Positions 1 to 7,221 of a stretch of 64,000 bases of DNA are shown here, one piece after another (within the stretch, counting starts at the first letter, position 1; every line of letters begins with the position of its first letter). The stretch is taken from NCBI GenBank assembly GCA_002400415.1, contig DGQP01000003.1, forward strand, positions 248,001 through 312,000. Reading direction: 5' to 3'. The translations under genes were made by a program, and so were the position numbers. Origin of the DNA: Chitinophagaceae bacterium UBA4411 (GTDB lineage: Bacteria > Bacteroidota > Bacteroidia > Chitinophagales > Chitinophagaceae). A model generated the notes under the pieces. It worked only from the letters and a program-made list of their open reading frames with translations. It made no database searches and had not been told where the DNA came from.

Positions 1-1
1 A

Positions 2-364
2 AATGAAAGAAGAAAATGGATGAAAGGAACGGATGTCTTCGTAGTGGCCCGGAGTCCATGGGGAAATTTGTTGCTGAGACGAAGATCGGATGATGAGACT
101 CCGGGCCGAAAAAATGAAGCGAAGCCTGCAGACATGATGTTACAACACAACCCTGGTGGAGGTGGTTATACTGGTCACACGATGATAATTGCTGCCGTTA
201 TAAAAGGCATGCCAATATATGGAGGAGGGCAAGCTGTATTGTGGTATCAGGGAAACCTACCTGCTGTAATCCCTGAGTTACGGTTAGATTATGTAGCCAA
301 TATGGCACCTAAAATATATGGAAACATGCCAAGAAGATGGAATTTTAATTACTTTAATAAATAG
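2..364 (+). CDS. Unidentified protein, C-terminal part (5' end outside window)
   Basis: The reading frame is open from the left edge to the TAG at 362-364, so the true start lies outside the window or at the ATG at 20. Its first third translates through a hairpin repeat (47-106). That part is probably recent repeat insertion or non-coding sequence read through. The rest (roughly residues 40-114) is rich in Gly, Tyr, Asn and Pro, with a GGGG stretch and an aromatic, basic end (RRWNFNYFNK). I do not recognise a family. The stop lies 2 bases before the ATG of a small lipoprotein gene, which is compatible with a toxin-tip/immunity arrangement, but no toxin motif is visible. Whether this is a real gene is uncertain. 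Confidence 0.4.
   Translation, partial: NERRKWMKGTDVFVVARSPWGNLLLRRRSDDETPGRKNEAKPADMMLQHNPGGGGYTGHTMIIAAVIKGMPIYGGGQAVLWYQGNLPAVIPELRLDYVANMAPKIYGNMPRRWNFNYFNK
47..106. repeat. Hairpin repeat, copy A
   Basis: Inverted ends GCCCGGAGTC (47-56) and GACTCCGGGC (97-106) form a perfect 10-bp stem around about 40 bases. The copy at 948-1004 shares the ends and much of the interior (GGAGTCCATGGG near the left arm, ATGAGACTCCGGG plus a purine-rich tail at the right arm). This is a REP-like or miniature non-autonomous element rather than a terminator. Confidence 0.75.
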
Positions 365-366
365 CT

Positions 367-747
367 ATGAAAAGTTACACTGTTTTATTAATTTCTTTTT
401 TGCTTTTTAGCACATCGTGTCAAAGTGATTATGAACTCGTTTCTTTTGATAAAAGAAATTCAAGAGCATTTATTTCAATGACTCTGGTTAGTAATAATAT
501 TAAAGAAGTTGAAGAAAAAATCAAAAAAGTACTAAAAGATTTGAGAGAGAACGGGAAAATGGATTTTAATAACTTGAATCTGTCGATTTCTTTTTTTTCT
601 GAAAAGAAGTTTGCTGGTTATAAGCCTGAGGATAATGAACAGTTTCTAGACTGGTCTAGGTCTTACATAGGAGAGTATACTAATAAAGAGCGTATTTTAA
701 TCTTATATCCAATGAAATTAGACAAGCAAAGAAAAGTGCTATTATAA
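367..747 (+). CDS. Small putative lipoprotein of unknown function
   Basis: 126 aa. The N-terminus is a lipoprotein signal: Met-Lys-Ser, a hydrophobic run, then a lipobox-like FSTSC at residues 14-18, so Cys18 would be lipidated. The remainder is charged, with a Lys/Glu-rich predicted helix around residues 45-65 (VEEKIKKVLKDL) and a Ser/Phe-rich strand region after it. I recognise no family. It begins 2 bases after the stop of the preceding frame, which suggests co-transcription. A small lipoprotein straight after an unidentified gene end is the layout expected of an immunity lipoprotein, but that is only inference. Base composition is more AT-rich than in most of the window. Confidence 0.6.
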   Translation: MKSYTVLLISFLLFSTSCQSDYELVSFDKRNSRAFISMTLVSNNIKEVEEKIKKVLKDLRENGKMDFNNLNLSISFFSEKKFAGYKPEDNEQFLDWSRSYIGEYTNKERILILYPMKLDKQRKVLL

Positions 748-846
748 GTGGTAATGTATCAAATTAGTTGGTGGTGATAAAAGCCGAACAACAAATGATT
801 TACAGGGTGCAATTTTGCATCCTGTTTTGTTTTTAAACTTTTCCTG

Positions 847-900
847 CCCAGAGTCTCCCAGCGGAGGCCAGCAGTAAAAGAAACCAGCGGGGACTCTGGG
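847..900. repeat. Hairpin repeat, divergent copy C
   Basis: Arms CCCAGAGTC (847-855) and GACTCTGGG (892-900) pair perfectly. Read on the opposite strand, the ends correspond to those of copies A and B with one C/T change, but the interior is largely different. This suggests an older or different subfamily of the same element, inserted in opposite orientation. Confidence 0.6.
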
Positions 901-947
901 AGCTAGAAAACGGAATGAACAAAAGAAAAGATAAGGATACAACGAGT

Positions 948-1004
948 CCCGGAGTCCATGGGAGATTCGGTGCTGCGAAGGAGGCCGGGTTATGAGACTC
1001 CGGG
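948..1004. repeat. Hairpin repeat, copy B
   Basis: Arms CCCGGAGTC (948-956) and GACTCCGGG (996-1004) are perfect inverted repeats. The interior resembles copy A at 47-106, including the GGAGTCCATGGG left end and the ATGAGACTCCGGG right end followed by a run of A residues. Confidence 0.75.
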
Positions 1005-1088
1005 CAGAAAAATTATATTTTTTGTAAGAAGTCGGTGCTGAGTTTGCAACACGGCATCAAACCGATTTGGTTCTATCAGTCATCTTGC

Positions 1089-1664
1089 TCAGCTCACCGG
1101 TTGTACTTTCAATTCAACAACCATCGCCTCACCTCTTTCCAATGCCTGCCGGTTGATGGGAAGTAAATGATGATATTTCTCCGGCAATACTTTTTGTAAT
1201 GCTTCCAGGATAGATTCATTGCTGACAACGGGCCGCAATTGAAGGTAGGCTCCCAGTATGATCATGTTCATGACTTTTGTATTCTTCATCTTCAGCGCTT
1301 CCGTCGTGGCGGGGATGCCGATCATTTCAATATCTGTCCGGGTACTCGGTTTGAGAATTGTACCGGATTCATATAATAGGATACCGCCTGGTTTTACCCT
1401 CGGGGCAAATTTATCCATCGAAGGCTGGTTCAGCACTATCGCTGAATCAAAGAGGGAGATAATGGGTGAACTGATCTTATTGGCCGAAATGATCGTAATG
1501 CAATTGGCCGTGCCACCCCGCATTTCCGGCCCGTAAGAAGGCATCCAGGAAATTTCTTTATTCTCCAGCATGCCAGCATAAGCCAATGTCATTCCCAATG
1601 ATAACACACCCTGTCCGCCAAAGCCGGCCACGATCAGTTCTTCCAATTGGTTATTATTTTTCAT
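1089..1664 (-). CDS. 2-oxoacid:ferredoxin oxidoreductase, gamma subunit
   Basis: 191 aa, the usual length for the separate gamma subunit of 2-oxoacid:acceptor oxidoreductases. The family's N-terminal glycine motif GFGGQGV is at residues 14-20, followed by a Rossmann-like fold. GPEMRGGTAN and a later SFDSAIVLN-type segment are typical of the POR_N/gamma family. The subunit completes the CoA- and ferredoxin-dependent oxidative decarboxylation complex in the cytoplasm. It is the last gene of a four-gene minus-strand operon (ferredoxin, alpha, beta, gamma), 14 bases after the beta gene. Substrate specificity (branched-chain 2-oxoacids, 2-oxoglutarate or pyruvate) cannot be read from this subunit. 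Confidence 0.93.
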   Translation of the reverse strand: MKNNNQLEELIVAGFGGQGVLSLGMTLAYAGMLENKEISWMPSYGPEMRGGTANCITIISANKISSPIISLFDSAIVLNQPSMDKFAPRVKPGGILLYESGTILKPSTRTDIEMIGIPATTEALKMKNTKVMNMIILGAYLQLRPVVSNESILEALQKVLPEKYHHLLPINRQALERGEAMVVELKVQPVS

Positions 1665-1678
1665 GCTTCCTGCTTTGG

Positions 1679-2512
1679 TTAATATATTTTCATGTCTTCT
1701 GCACCCGGGATCTTAATATCACCCAGCGGGAATGTTTTTACCATTTCTTCATCAATGAATCTGGAGGCTTCCACCGGTGTCATCTTCCAGTTGGAAGGAC
1801 AGTTGCCGATGATCTCCACCAGGCAGGTGCCTTTATGCAGGGGCTGGTATTTGAAAGCATTCAATAAAGCTTTTTTAGTCCGCCTTACCGCATTGGCGCT
1901 GTTGACCGCCTGCCTCGTTACATAAAATGCTCCCGGAAGATTAGCCATCAGTTCAGCCACTTTAATGGGTGCACCATAGTAGCTTACGTCTCTTCCGTCA
2001 GGACTGGTGGTGGTATGCATACCCGGTAAAGTAGTGGGTGCCATCTGCCCGCTGGTCATTCCATACACGGCATTGTTCATAAAAACAATACAAATATTTT
2101 CCCCGCGGTTGATGGCATGCAGTGTTTCTGCAATACCAATGGCGGCAAGGTCGCCATCGCCCTGGTAGGTGAAAACATATTTGTCCGGCATCAGTCTTTT
2201 GATACCGGTAGCCACCGCACAGGCACGGCCATGTGCGGCTTCCTGCATATCAATATCCATATAATCATAAGCAAATACCGAACAACCTACCGGTGCCACA
2301 CCAACTGTTTTTTCCTGTATGTCCAGCTCTTCCACCACTTCCATAATCAGTTTGTGTACCAGGCTGTGAGCACAGCCGGGGCAATAGTGCATGGTGGTAT
2401 CCACCATCGTTGCCGGTTTGTGATACACCATTTCGTATTCTTCTTCGGTGTGACAGGGAGGCAGGTTCAATACCGGCACCGGTCCGGGTAGTATATGCTG
2501 CTCAGTTGACAT
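1679..2512 (-). CDS. 2-oxoacid:ferredoxin oxidoreductase, beta subunit (TPP-binding)
   Basis: 277 aa. This subunit binds thiamine pyrophosphate and an Fe-S cluster. CPGC (Cys44, Cys47), Cys77 in the GVAPVGCS segment and Cys238 in NCPSNW match the four-cysteine pattern of the family. The TPP/Mg motif is GDGD at residues 118-121, with the paired Asn at 146-147 (FMNNAVYGMT). It works with the alpha subunit, whose gene it overlaps by 11 bases, implying translational coupling. The first 20 residues are a Pro-rich extension before the conserved core. The assignment to the family is firm; the exact 2-oxoacid is not determined. Confidence 0.95.
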   Translation of the reverse strand: MSTEQHILPGPVPVLNLPPCHTEEEYEMVYHKPATMVDTTMHYCPGCAHSLVHKLIMEVVEELDIQEKTVGVAPVGCSVFAYDYMDIDMQEAAHGRACAVATGIKRLMPDKYVFTYQGDGDLAAIGIAETLHAINRGENICIVFMNNAVYGMTSGQMAPTTLPGMHTTTSPDGRDVSYYGAPIKVAELMANLPGAFYVTRQAVNSANAVRRTKKALLNAFKYQPLHKGTCLVEIIGNCPSNWKMTPVEASRFIDEEMVKTFPLGDIKIPGAEDMKIY

Positions 2513-3572
2513 GATGATATTGTATTAATGTTTCCAAATGATGAACGATCTCTTCCGGGGTGGGCATCATGCCGCCCATTCTTCCATAAAACTCAACAGG
2601 TACTTTACCATTAACACCCAGTCTTACATCTTCTACCATTTGCCCGCTGTTGAGTTCCACGCTGAGCATCATCTTTACCTGCGAGGCAAGTTCCTGCAGT
2701 CGTTGGTAAGGATAAGGATATAAGGTGATAGGACGCAGCAGGCCGATATTGATCCCTTTCTCCCGGGCAATATCCATGGCTTTCTGGCAGATCCTTGCAC
2801 TCAGCCCGTATGCTACAAATAAGTAGTCAGCATCAGTCGTATTGATTTCTTCAAACCGGACTTCGTTTTCCCGTATCTGTTTGAATTTTTCTTCCAGCTT
2901 GAGGTTATGAACTTCCATCCGTTCCGGCTGGATGAAAAGGGAGGTGATATAGTTCCTGTTCCTGCTTTTCGGTTTCCCGGTGGTAGCCCATGTGGATTTA
3001 TCAACCACAGGTCTTGTATACGGTTTGAATTCCACTTTCTCCATCATTTGCCCGATGGCGCCATCGGAGAGCAGTAAAACAGGATTGCGGTATTTGTCAG
3101 CAAGATCAAAACCGAGATAAACAAAGTCGGCCATTTCCTGTACAGAGGCCGGTGCCAACACGATCATTTTATAATCACCATGTCCCCCGCCTTTCACCGA
3201 TTGGAAATAATCTCCCTGTCCGGGTTGTATAGTTCCTAAACCAGGGCCGGCCCTGTTCACATTAACTATTAAGCAGGGCAATTCTGCACCGGCGATATAA
3301 GAAATACCTTCCTGCATCAGGCTGATACCAGGTGATGAAGAACTCGTCATGGTACGGAATCCTGCACCCGCAGCACCGTAAACCATATTGATAGAAGCCA
3401 CTTCACTTTCCGCCTGCATCACGATGCGGTTATGTTTTGGCATTTCACGGGCCAGGTATTCCAGCACTTCGGATTGCGGGGTGATGGGATAACCGAAGTA
3501 GGCGTCGCAACCCGCCAGGATTGCTGCCTCCGCCATTGCTTCATTACCCTTCATGAGTTTGAATTCCGCCAT
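2502..3572 (-). CDS. vorB: 2-oxoacid:ferredoxin oxidoreductase, alpha subunit (VorB type)
   Basis: 356 aa, matching VorB-type alpha subunits of Bacteroidota (3-methyl-2-oxobutanoate dehydrogenase subunit VorB). The N-terminal pyrimidine-binding domain starts MKGNEAMAEAA and contains GYPITPQSE at residues 27-35, the family's substrate- and CoA-side motif. A long Gly/Ser stretch (TMTSSSSPGISLMQEG) and RAGPGLGTIQPGQGDY follow. A transketolase C-terminal-like domain occupies about residues 240-356. The reaction is 2-oxoacid + CoA + oxidised ferredoxin to acyl-CoA + CO2 + reduced ferredoxin. It sits between the ferredoxin gene (7 bases upstream) and the overlapping beta gene. Oxoglutarate (Kor) specificity is the main alternative. 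Confidence 0.92.
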   Translation of the reverse strand: MAEFKLMKGNEAMAEAAILAGCDAYFGYPITPQSEVLEYLAREMPKHNRIVMQAESEVASINMVYGAAGAGFRTMTSSSSPGISLMQEGISYIAGAELPCLIVNVNRAGPGLGTIQPGQGDYFQSVKGGGHGDYKMIVLAPASVQEMADFVYLGFDLADKYRNPVLLLSDGAIGQMMEKVEFKPYTRPVVDKSTWATTGKPKSRNRNYITSLFIQPERMEVHNLKLEEKFKQIRENEVRFEEINTTDADYLFVAYGLSARICQKAMDIAREKGINIGLLRPITLYPYPYQRLQELASQVKMMLSVELNSGQMVEDVRLGVNGKVPVEFYGRMGGMMPTPEEIVHHLETLIQYHHVN

Positions 3573-3579
3573 AAGAGTT

Positions 3580-3909
3580 TTATTTAACGGGACTGATCAT
3601 GGATTGTAATTGCTCCTTTATATCAGCAGGAGTAATATCAACCGGTTTCTTTTTGGGATGGGTACGGTAAACGGTGATCACTGCATCAGGACATACCAAT
3701 GCACAGTTCACACAACCGGTACAGGCATCATTATTGGCAATGATGTAGCGATAGCCTTTGATATTGATTGTGTCTGAAAGTGCCAGTGCATGTTCTTTGC
3801 AGGCGGTTGTGCAGAGTTCGCAACCTTTACATTTCTGTATATCTATTTCAACCCTTCCTTTGACTTTTCTTTCCTTAACCACTGGGGTTTTGCTGGTATT
3901 GTCTTCCAT
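3580..3909 (-). CDS. Two-[4Fe-4S] ferredoxin subunit of 2-oxoacid oxidoreductase
   Basis: 109 aa. Two classical CxxCxxCxxxC motifs are visible: Cys27/30/33/37 (CKGCELCTTAC) and Cys63/66/69/73 (CTGCVNCALVC), the second followed by P. A charged N-terminal tail of about 20 residues precedes them. It passes electrons from the alpha/beta catalytic subunits to external ferredoxin. It is the first gene of the minus-strand operon and is divergent from hoxE, so the 376-bp gap upstream must hold the operon's promoter. The family (delta/ferredoxin subunit) is clear from motif and context. Confidence 0.94.
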   Translation of the reverse strand: MEDNTSKTPVVKERKVKGRVEIDIQKCKGCELCTTACKEHALALSDTINIKGYRYIIANNDACTGCVNCALVCPDAVITVYRTHPKKKPVDITPADIKEQLQSMISPVK

Positions 3910-4285
3910 TGCCGGGTTTTTAAAGATCAGAACTATAACAAATGTCCGGAGATGATCACCTGAATCATAGCTGTATCGTCAGTGCCGGGTATGATTAATG
4001 TCAGTTTTTCAGCTTTTTGCAAAGGAAAATATGCCTCAGAAAGAAGCCGGAAGTAAACAAAATTTGGGTGGATAAATTCGTTGAAAAGCTTTTGTGTAAA
4101 CAATCCTGTAGGATGATCCCCCCGCCGGGCGGCAACAGTTGATATAAATCATATTCCGCCAGCAGGTGCCGGAGTAGCTTCGTATTCACTCAAACAGTAC
4201 ACGGCATTATGAAAAAGACCGCCAGTACTACATTGCTTCCAACCTGTCACTTTTTTTATTCAATAAAAATGCTGGAGAATTTTAT
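3910..4285. promoter_or_regulatory. Divergent control region between the oxidoreductase and hydrogenase operons
   Basis: 376 bp without a convincing gene apart from a possible 26-codon leader. Dyads seen: ATGAT-N7-ATCAT (3952-3968), TGATTAATGTCA (3992-4003, one mismatch from an FNR half-site pair), and the stronger FNR-like box at 4139-4152. GGAG at 4274-4277 lies 8 bases before the hoxE ATG, a good ribosome-binding site. No clean TAnnTTTG box is seen on either strand. Confidence 0.6.
4139..4152. promoter_or_regulatory. FNR/Crp-like binding site
   Basis: TTGAT-ATAA-ATCAT matches the enterobacterial FNR consensus TTGAT-N4-ATCAA at 9 of 10 informative bases. It is about 134 bp upstream of the hoxE start and 230 bp from the divergent ferredoxin gene. 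Which Crp/Fnr protein would bind, and whether the site activates, is unknown. One such regulator is encoded at 24584-25264, but it lacks an FNR-type N-terminal cysteine cluster. Confidence 0.5.
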
Positions 4286-4289
4286 ATGA
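4209..4289 (+). CDS. Possible 26-codon leader peptide upstream of hoxE
   Basis: ATG at 4209 opens a 26-residue frame (MKKTASTTLLPTCHFFYSIK, then 6 more residues) whose TGA (4287-4289) overlaps the hoxE ATG (4286-4288). This stop/start overlap would allow translational coupling. No strong ribosome-binding site precedes it and its composition is not distinctive, so it may be chance. Confidence 0.25.
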   Translation: MKKTASTTLLPTCHFFYSIKMLENFI

Positions 4290-4795
4290 AAAGCGATACC
4301 GCTGTTCCGGTGAAAGATATGCCCAAAACGGACCCCCGCATGAAGCTGATAGCTGCCAAGCTGAAGAAAGAGAATTTTAAAGCTGATGCGCTGATCGAGA
4401 TACTGCATACAGCGCAGAATGCATATGGTTATTTGCCCAAAGAAGTATTGTCCTATATAACCAGGGCACTGCATCTTCCGCCGTCAAGGGTTTATTCCAC
4501 AGTTACATTTTATCATTTCTTTTCCCTGAAATCAAAAGGAGAGCATACCTGCCTGGTTTGTACCGGCACGGCATGTTATGTAAAAGGTGCGCAGGCAATT
4601 CTTAATGAGATTGAACGGGGGATGGGCTTAAAAGCAGGGCAGGTTTCGGCAGATAATAAATTGGGTGTGCAGGTGGCCCGCTGTATCGGCGCCTGTGGTT
4701 TAGCCCCGGCGGTTGTACTCGATGATGAGGTGCAGGCCAAAGTAACCCCCGGAGAAATTATACAAAAGATCAACGCTAAAATCGGAACACTATGA
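4286..4795 (+). CDS. hoxE: Bidirectional [NiFe] hydrogenase diaphorase subunit HoxE (NuoE-like)
   Basis: 169 aa, thioredoxin-like [2Fe-2S] protein of the NuoE/HoxE family. Cluster ligands are Cys92 and Cys97 (CTGTAC) and Cys133 and Cys137 (CIGAC). The N-terminal helical domain (about residues 18-80) carries the conserved NAYGYLP and TVTFYHFF segments. It relays electrons between the NADH-oxidising HoxF and the rest of the soluble complex. The start at 4286 is supported by GGAG 8 bases upstream. It is the first gene of hoxEFUYH, and its stop overlaps the hoxF start (ATGA, 4792-4795). NuoE of complex I is excluded by the hydrogenase genes that follow. Confidence 0.93.
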   Translation: MKSDTAVPVKDMPKTDPRMKLIAAKLKKENFKADALIEILHTAQNAYGYLPKEVLSYITRALHLPPSRVYSTVTFYHFFSLKSKGEHTCLVCTGTACYVKGAQAILNEIERGMGLKAGQVSADNKLGVQVARCIGACGLAPAVVLDDEVQAKVTPGEIIQKINAKIGTL

Positions 4796-6438
4796 ACAGG
4801 CAGGATCTGAAGACGATCATCTACGCAGAAAAAAAGAAAGACGAAACCAATAAGTATAAACATAAAATATGTGTATGCTGTGGTGCCGGTTGTATCTCCT
4901 CCGGGTCGGAAGAAGTGATGAAGAAACTGCAGGAAGAGATTAAAACAAGGGGATTGGAGAATGAAGTGGAAGTGATCCCCACCGGTTGTATGGGACCCTG
5001 TAACCAGGGGCCGCTGATGAAGTTTTTACCGGATTATAATATTTACCAGAAAGTGGATTGCTCCAATATCTCAACGATTGTTCAAAGCCAGCTGATCGAA
5101 AAGAAACCTATCGAGGATTTGTTATTATTCGCTGATTCAAGGGAAAAGCCATTCATTGATGCAAGAGATGATCCGTATTTTAAAAAGCAATTGAAGATCG
5201 CTTTAAAGAATTGCGGGCATATCAACCCGGAACGGATTGAAGATTATCTCGTTCATAACGGTTACCAGGCGCTGGATAAAGTGTTATTCGAGATGAGCCC
5301 GGAAGAAGTAATCGCTGAAATAAAGCAAAGCCGCATCCGGGGCCGTGGCGGTGCCGGCTACCCGGCCGGTTTGAAATGGGAGACTGTTTATAAGTACGTG
5401 AACGACCAGAAATATGTGATCTGCAATGGCGATGAAGGGGATCCCGGTGCTTTTATGGACAGGAGTGTGCTGGAAGGTAACCCCCACAGGGTGCTGGAAG
5501 GAATGGCAATTGCCGGTTATGCAATAGGGGCGAACAAAGGGTATGCCTATATACGCGGCGAATACCCGCTGGCTATTAAACGGTTTGAACTGGCCATCAA
5601 GCAATCCAGGAAATTAGGTTTGCTGGGTAATAATATACTGGGAACAACATTTTCTTTTGATGTGGAAGTACGGATCGGAGCCGGGGCATTTGTTTGTGGT
5701 GAAGAAACGGCGCTGATTGCATCTATCGAAGGAAAAAGAGGAACGCCAAGACCAAGACCGCCATTCCCGGCTGAGTCGGGTTTATGGGGCAAGCCCACAT
5801 TGATTAATAATGTGGAAACATTTGCAGCCATTTCCCCGATCATTAATAATGGCGGTGAATGGTACAGCGAAATCGGAACCCCCAAAAGCGCCGGAACAAA
5901 AGTGTTTGCACTGGCAGGAAAAATAAATTATGCCGGTCTGATTGAAGTACCGATGGGAACCACACTCCGTGAAATTGTTTTTGATATCGGGGGAGGCATA
6001 CAAAACGGGGAAGAATTTAAAGCAGCGCAAACCGGGGGCCCATCCGGCGGCTGTATTCCGGCTGAACACCTGGATGTGAAAATGGATTATGAGTCATTGA
6101 TAAGCCTGGGTTCCATTATGGGTTCCGGGGGACTGATTATTATGGATAAGAGTTCCGACATGGTGGATGTGGCCCGTTTCTTTATGGAATTCTGTATGGA
6201 CGAAAGCTGCGGTAAATGTGTGCCCTGCCGGGTGGGTACAAGAATGATGCACGACCTGCTGCAAAAAATATGTGATAATAAAGCCACGCAGATTGACCTG
6301 GACAGGCTGGAAGAATTAGCTGTTTATGTAAAAGAAACAAGCTTGTGCGGTTTGGGTGGTTCTGCGCCGAATCCATTACTGAGCACATTGCGGCATTTCC
6401 GGCAGGAATATGAGAACAGGATACTGCAGCATGATTAA
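4792..6438 (+). CDS. hoxF: Bidirectional [NiFe] hydrogenase diaphorase subunit HoxF (NuoF-like)
   Basis: 548 aa, NAD(H)- and FMN-binding subunit. The N-terminal 110 residues form a thioredoxin-like [2Fe-2S] domain (Cys30, Cys34, Cys66, Cys70 region, TGCMGPC). Next is the NuoF core: GRGGAGYPAGLKWE (about 182-195) for NADH, GDEGDPGAF (about 213) and GAGAFVCGEETAL (about 296) for FMN. The [4Fe-4S] motif is CGKCVPCRVG (about 472-481), with the last Cys near 516. It ends soon after, with no extra C-terminal ferredoxin domain, unlike HydB of bifurcating [FeFe] hydrogenases. It interconverts NAD(P)+ and NAD(P)H. Confidence 0.95.
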   Translation: MNRQDLKTIIYAEKKKDETNKYKHKICVCCGAGCISSGSEEVMKKLQEEIKTRGLENEVEVIPTGCMGPCNQGPLMKFLPDYNIYQKVDCSNISTIVQSQLIEKKPIEDLLLFADSREKPFIDARDDPYFKKQLKIALKNCGHINPERIEDYLVHNGYQALDKVLFEMSPEEVIAEIKQSRIRGRGGAGYPAGLKWETVYKYVNDQKYVICNGDEGDPGAFMDRSVLEGNPHRVLEGMAIAGYAIGANKGYAYIRGEYPLAIKRFELAIKQSRKLGLLGNNILGTTFSFDVEVRIGAGAFVCGEETALIASIEGKRGTPRPRPPFPAESGLWGKPTLINNVETFAAISPIINNGGEWYSEIGTPKSAGTKVFALAGKINYAGLIEVPMGTTLREIVFDIGGGIQNGEEFKAAQTGGPSGGCIPAEHLDVKMDYESLISLGSIMGSGGLIIMDKSSDMVDVARFFMEFCMDESCGKCVPCRVGTRMMHDLLQKICDNKATQIDLDRLEELAVYVKETSLCGLGGSAPNPLLSTLRHFRQEYENRILQHD

Positions 6439-6452
6439 TTATTACTTATTCA

Positions 6453-7172
6453 ATGAACTGCTATATGAACACAATATCCATTATAATAGATGATCAAAAA
6501 CTGGAAACGGATCCGGGAAAAACAATACTGGAAGTGTGCAGGGAAAACGGGATAGATATACTGACGATGTGCCACCTGAAGGGGGTACTGGATATTGGCG
6601 CCTGCCGCTTATGCCTGGTGGAGATCGAAGGGGTGAATAAATTATTGTCCGCCTGCACCACCAAAGTGGCAGCTAATATGATCGTAAGAACCAATACAGA
6701 CCGCATAAAAAAATACCAGCGCATCACCACGGAATTATTTTTTGCGGAAAGGAACCATGTATGTGCTGTATGTGTGGCCAATGGCAAATGCGAATTGCAG
6801 GACCTGGGATATAAAGTAGGGCTGGATCATATCCGTTACCCGCATTTGTTCCCGCAATGTGAAGTGGACACTTCTCATCCCTGGTACGTAATGGATCATA
6901 ACCGGTGTATTATGTGCACCCGCTGTGTAAGGGTTTGTAATGAAGTGGAAGGAGCCCATAACTGGGATGTGATGAACCGCGGCCACCAGGTAAGGATTAT
7001 ATCCGATTTTAATTCACCCTGGGGAGAATCGGAGACCTGTACTTCCTGTGGCAAATGCCTGCATGCCTGCCCGACAGGCGCCATCTGGCCAAAAGCCATT
7101 GTGCAGGGACAATTGCAAAAGAACCCGGGTATGATCAATGAACTGGTAGAAAAAAGAAAAATGAAATTATAA
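6453..7172 (+). CDS. hoxU: Bidirectional [NiFe] hydrogenase diaphorase subunit HoxU
   Basis: 239 aa, electron-wiring subunit resembling the N-terminus of NuoG. All cluster motifs are present. The plant-type [2Fe-2S] uses Cys40, Cys51, Cys54 and Cys68. The His-Cys [4Fe-4S] uses His102, Cys104, Cys107 and Cys113. Two further [4Fe-4S] sets are Cys152/155/158/162 and Cys196/199/202/206. Length equals cyanobacterial-type HoxU and is far shorter than NuoG, which argues for a hydrogenase module, not complex I. The start could also be the internal Met5 (6465); neither has a strong ribosome-binding site. A hairpin separates it from hoxY. Confidence 0.95.
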   Translation: MNCYMNTISIIIDDQKLETDPGKTILEVCRENGIDILTMCHLKGVLDIGACRLCLVEIEGVNKLLSACTTKVAANMIVRTNTDRIKKYQRITTELFFAERNHVCAVCVANGKCELQDLGYKVGLDHIRYPHLFPQCEVDTSHPWYVMDHNRCIMCTRCVRVCNEVEGAHNWDVMNRGHQVRIISDFNSPWGESETCTSCGKCLHACPTGAIWPKAIVQGQLQKNPGMINELVEKRKMKL

Positions 7173-7178
7173 AATCAG

Positions 7179-7221
7179 CCATTAAGGAATTAGGAAGCAT
7201 TAAGCCTTAACTTCTTAATGG
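7179..7221 (+). other. Inverted repeat spanning the hoxY start codon
   Basis: CCATTAAG (7179-7186) and CTTAATGG (7214-7221) pair perfectly (8 bp), with 2 further A-T pairs inside. The right arm contains the ATG at 7218. In mRNA this stem would hide that start codon and favour the in-frame ATG at 7236. It could also limit hoxY translation relative to hoxU. Confidence 0.5.

Larger units (their letters stand above)
748..1088. other. Repeat-bearing intergenic region
   Basis: No credible gene. It contains two hairpin repeats (847-900 and 948-1004), separated by a short purine-rich stretch. The 3' end of the minus-strand oxidoreductase operon is at 1089, so repeat copy B lies just downstream of that operon. 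Confidence 0.7.

Noticed and set aside
742..942. 66-codon minus-strand frame across repeat copy C
   Set aside because: Lies over the hairpin repeat, has no domain, and its start region overlaps the repeat.
1..1088. CRISPR array from the repeated hairpins
   Set aside because: Only three copies, irregular spacing (about 800 and 100 bp), inverted orientation and diverged interior; no cas genes.
4001..4189. 62-codon minus-strand frame in the divergent control region
   Set aside because: No ribosome-binding site, no recognisable domain, composition like random sequence, and it covers the FNR-like box and dyads.
4792..6438. Electron-bifurcating [FeFe] hydrogenase HydB
   Set aside because: No C-terminal two-cluster ferredoxin domain and no [FeFe] catalytic subunit (no H-cluster motif) nearby; the catalytic subunit is [NiFe] HoxH.
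4286..7172. Complex I (nuoEFG) rather than hydrogenase
   Set aside because: HoxU is much shorter than NuoG, and HoxY/HoxH with intact Ni-Fe ligands follow in the same operon.
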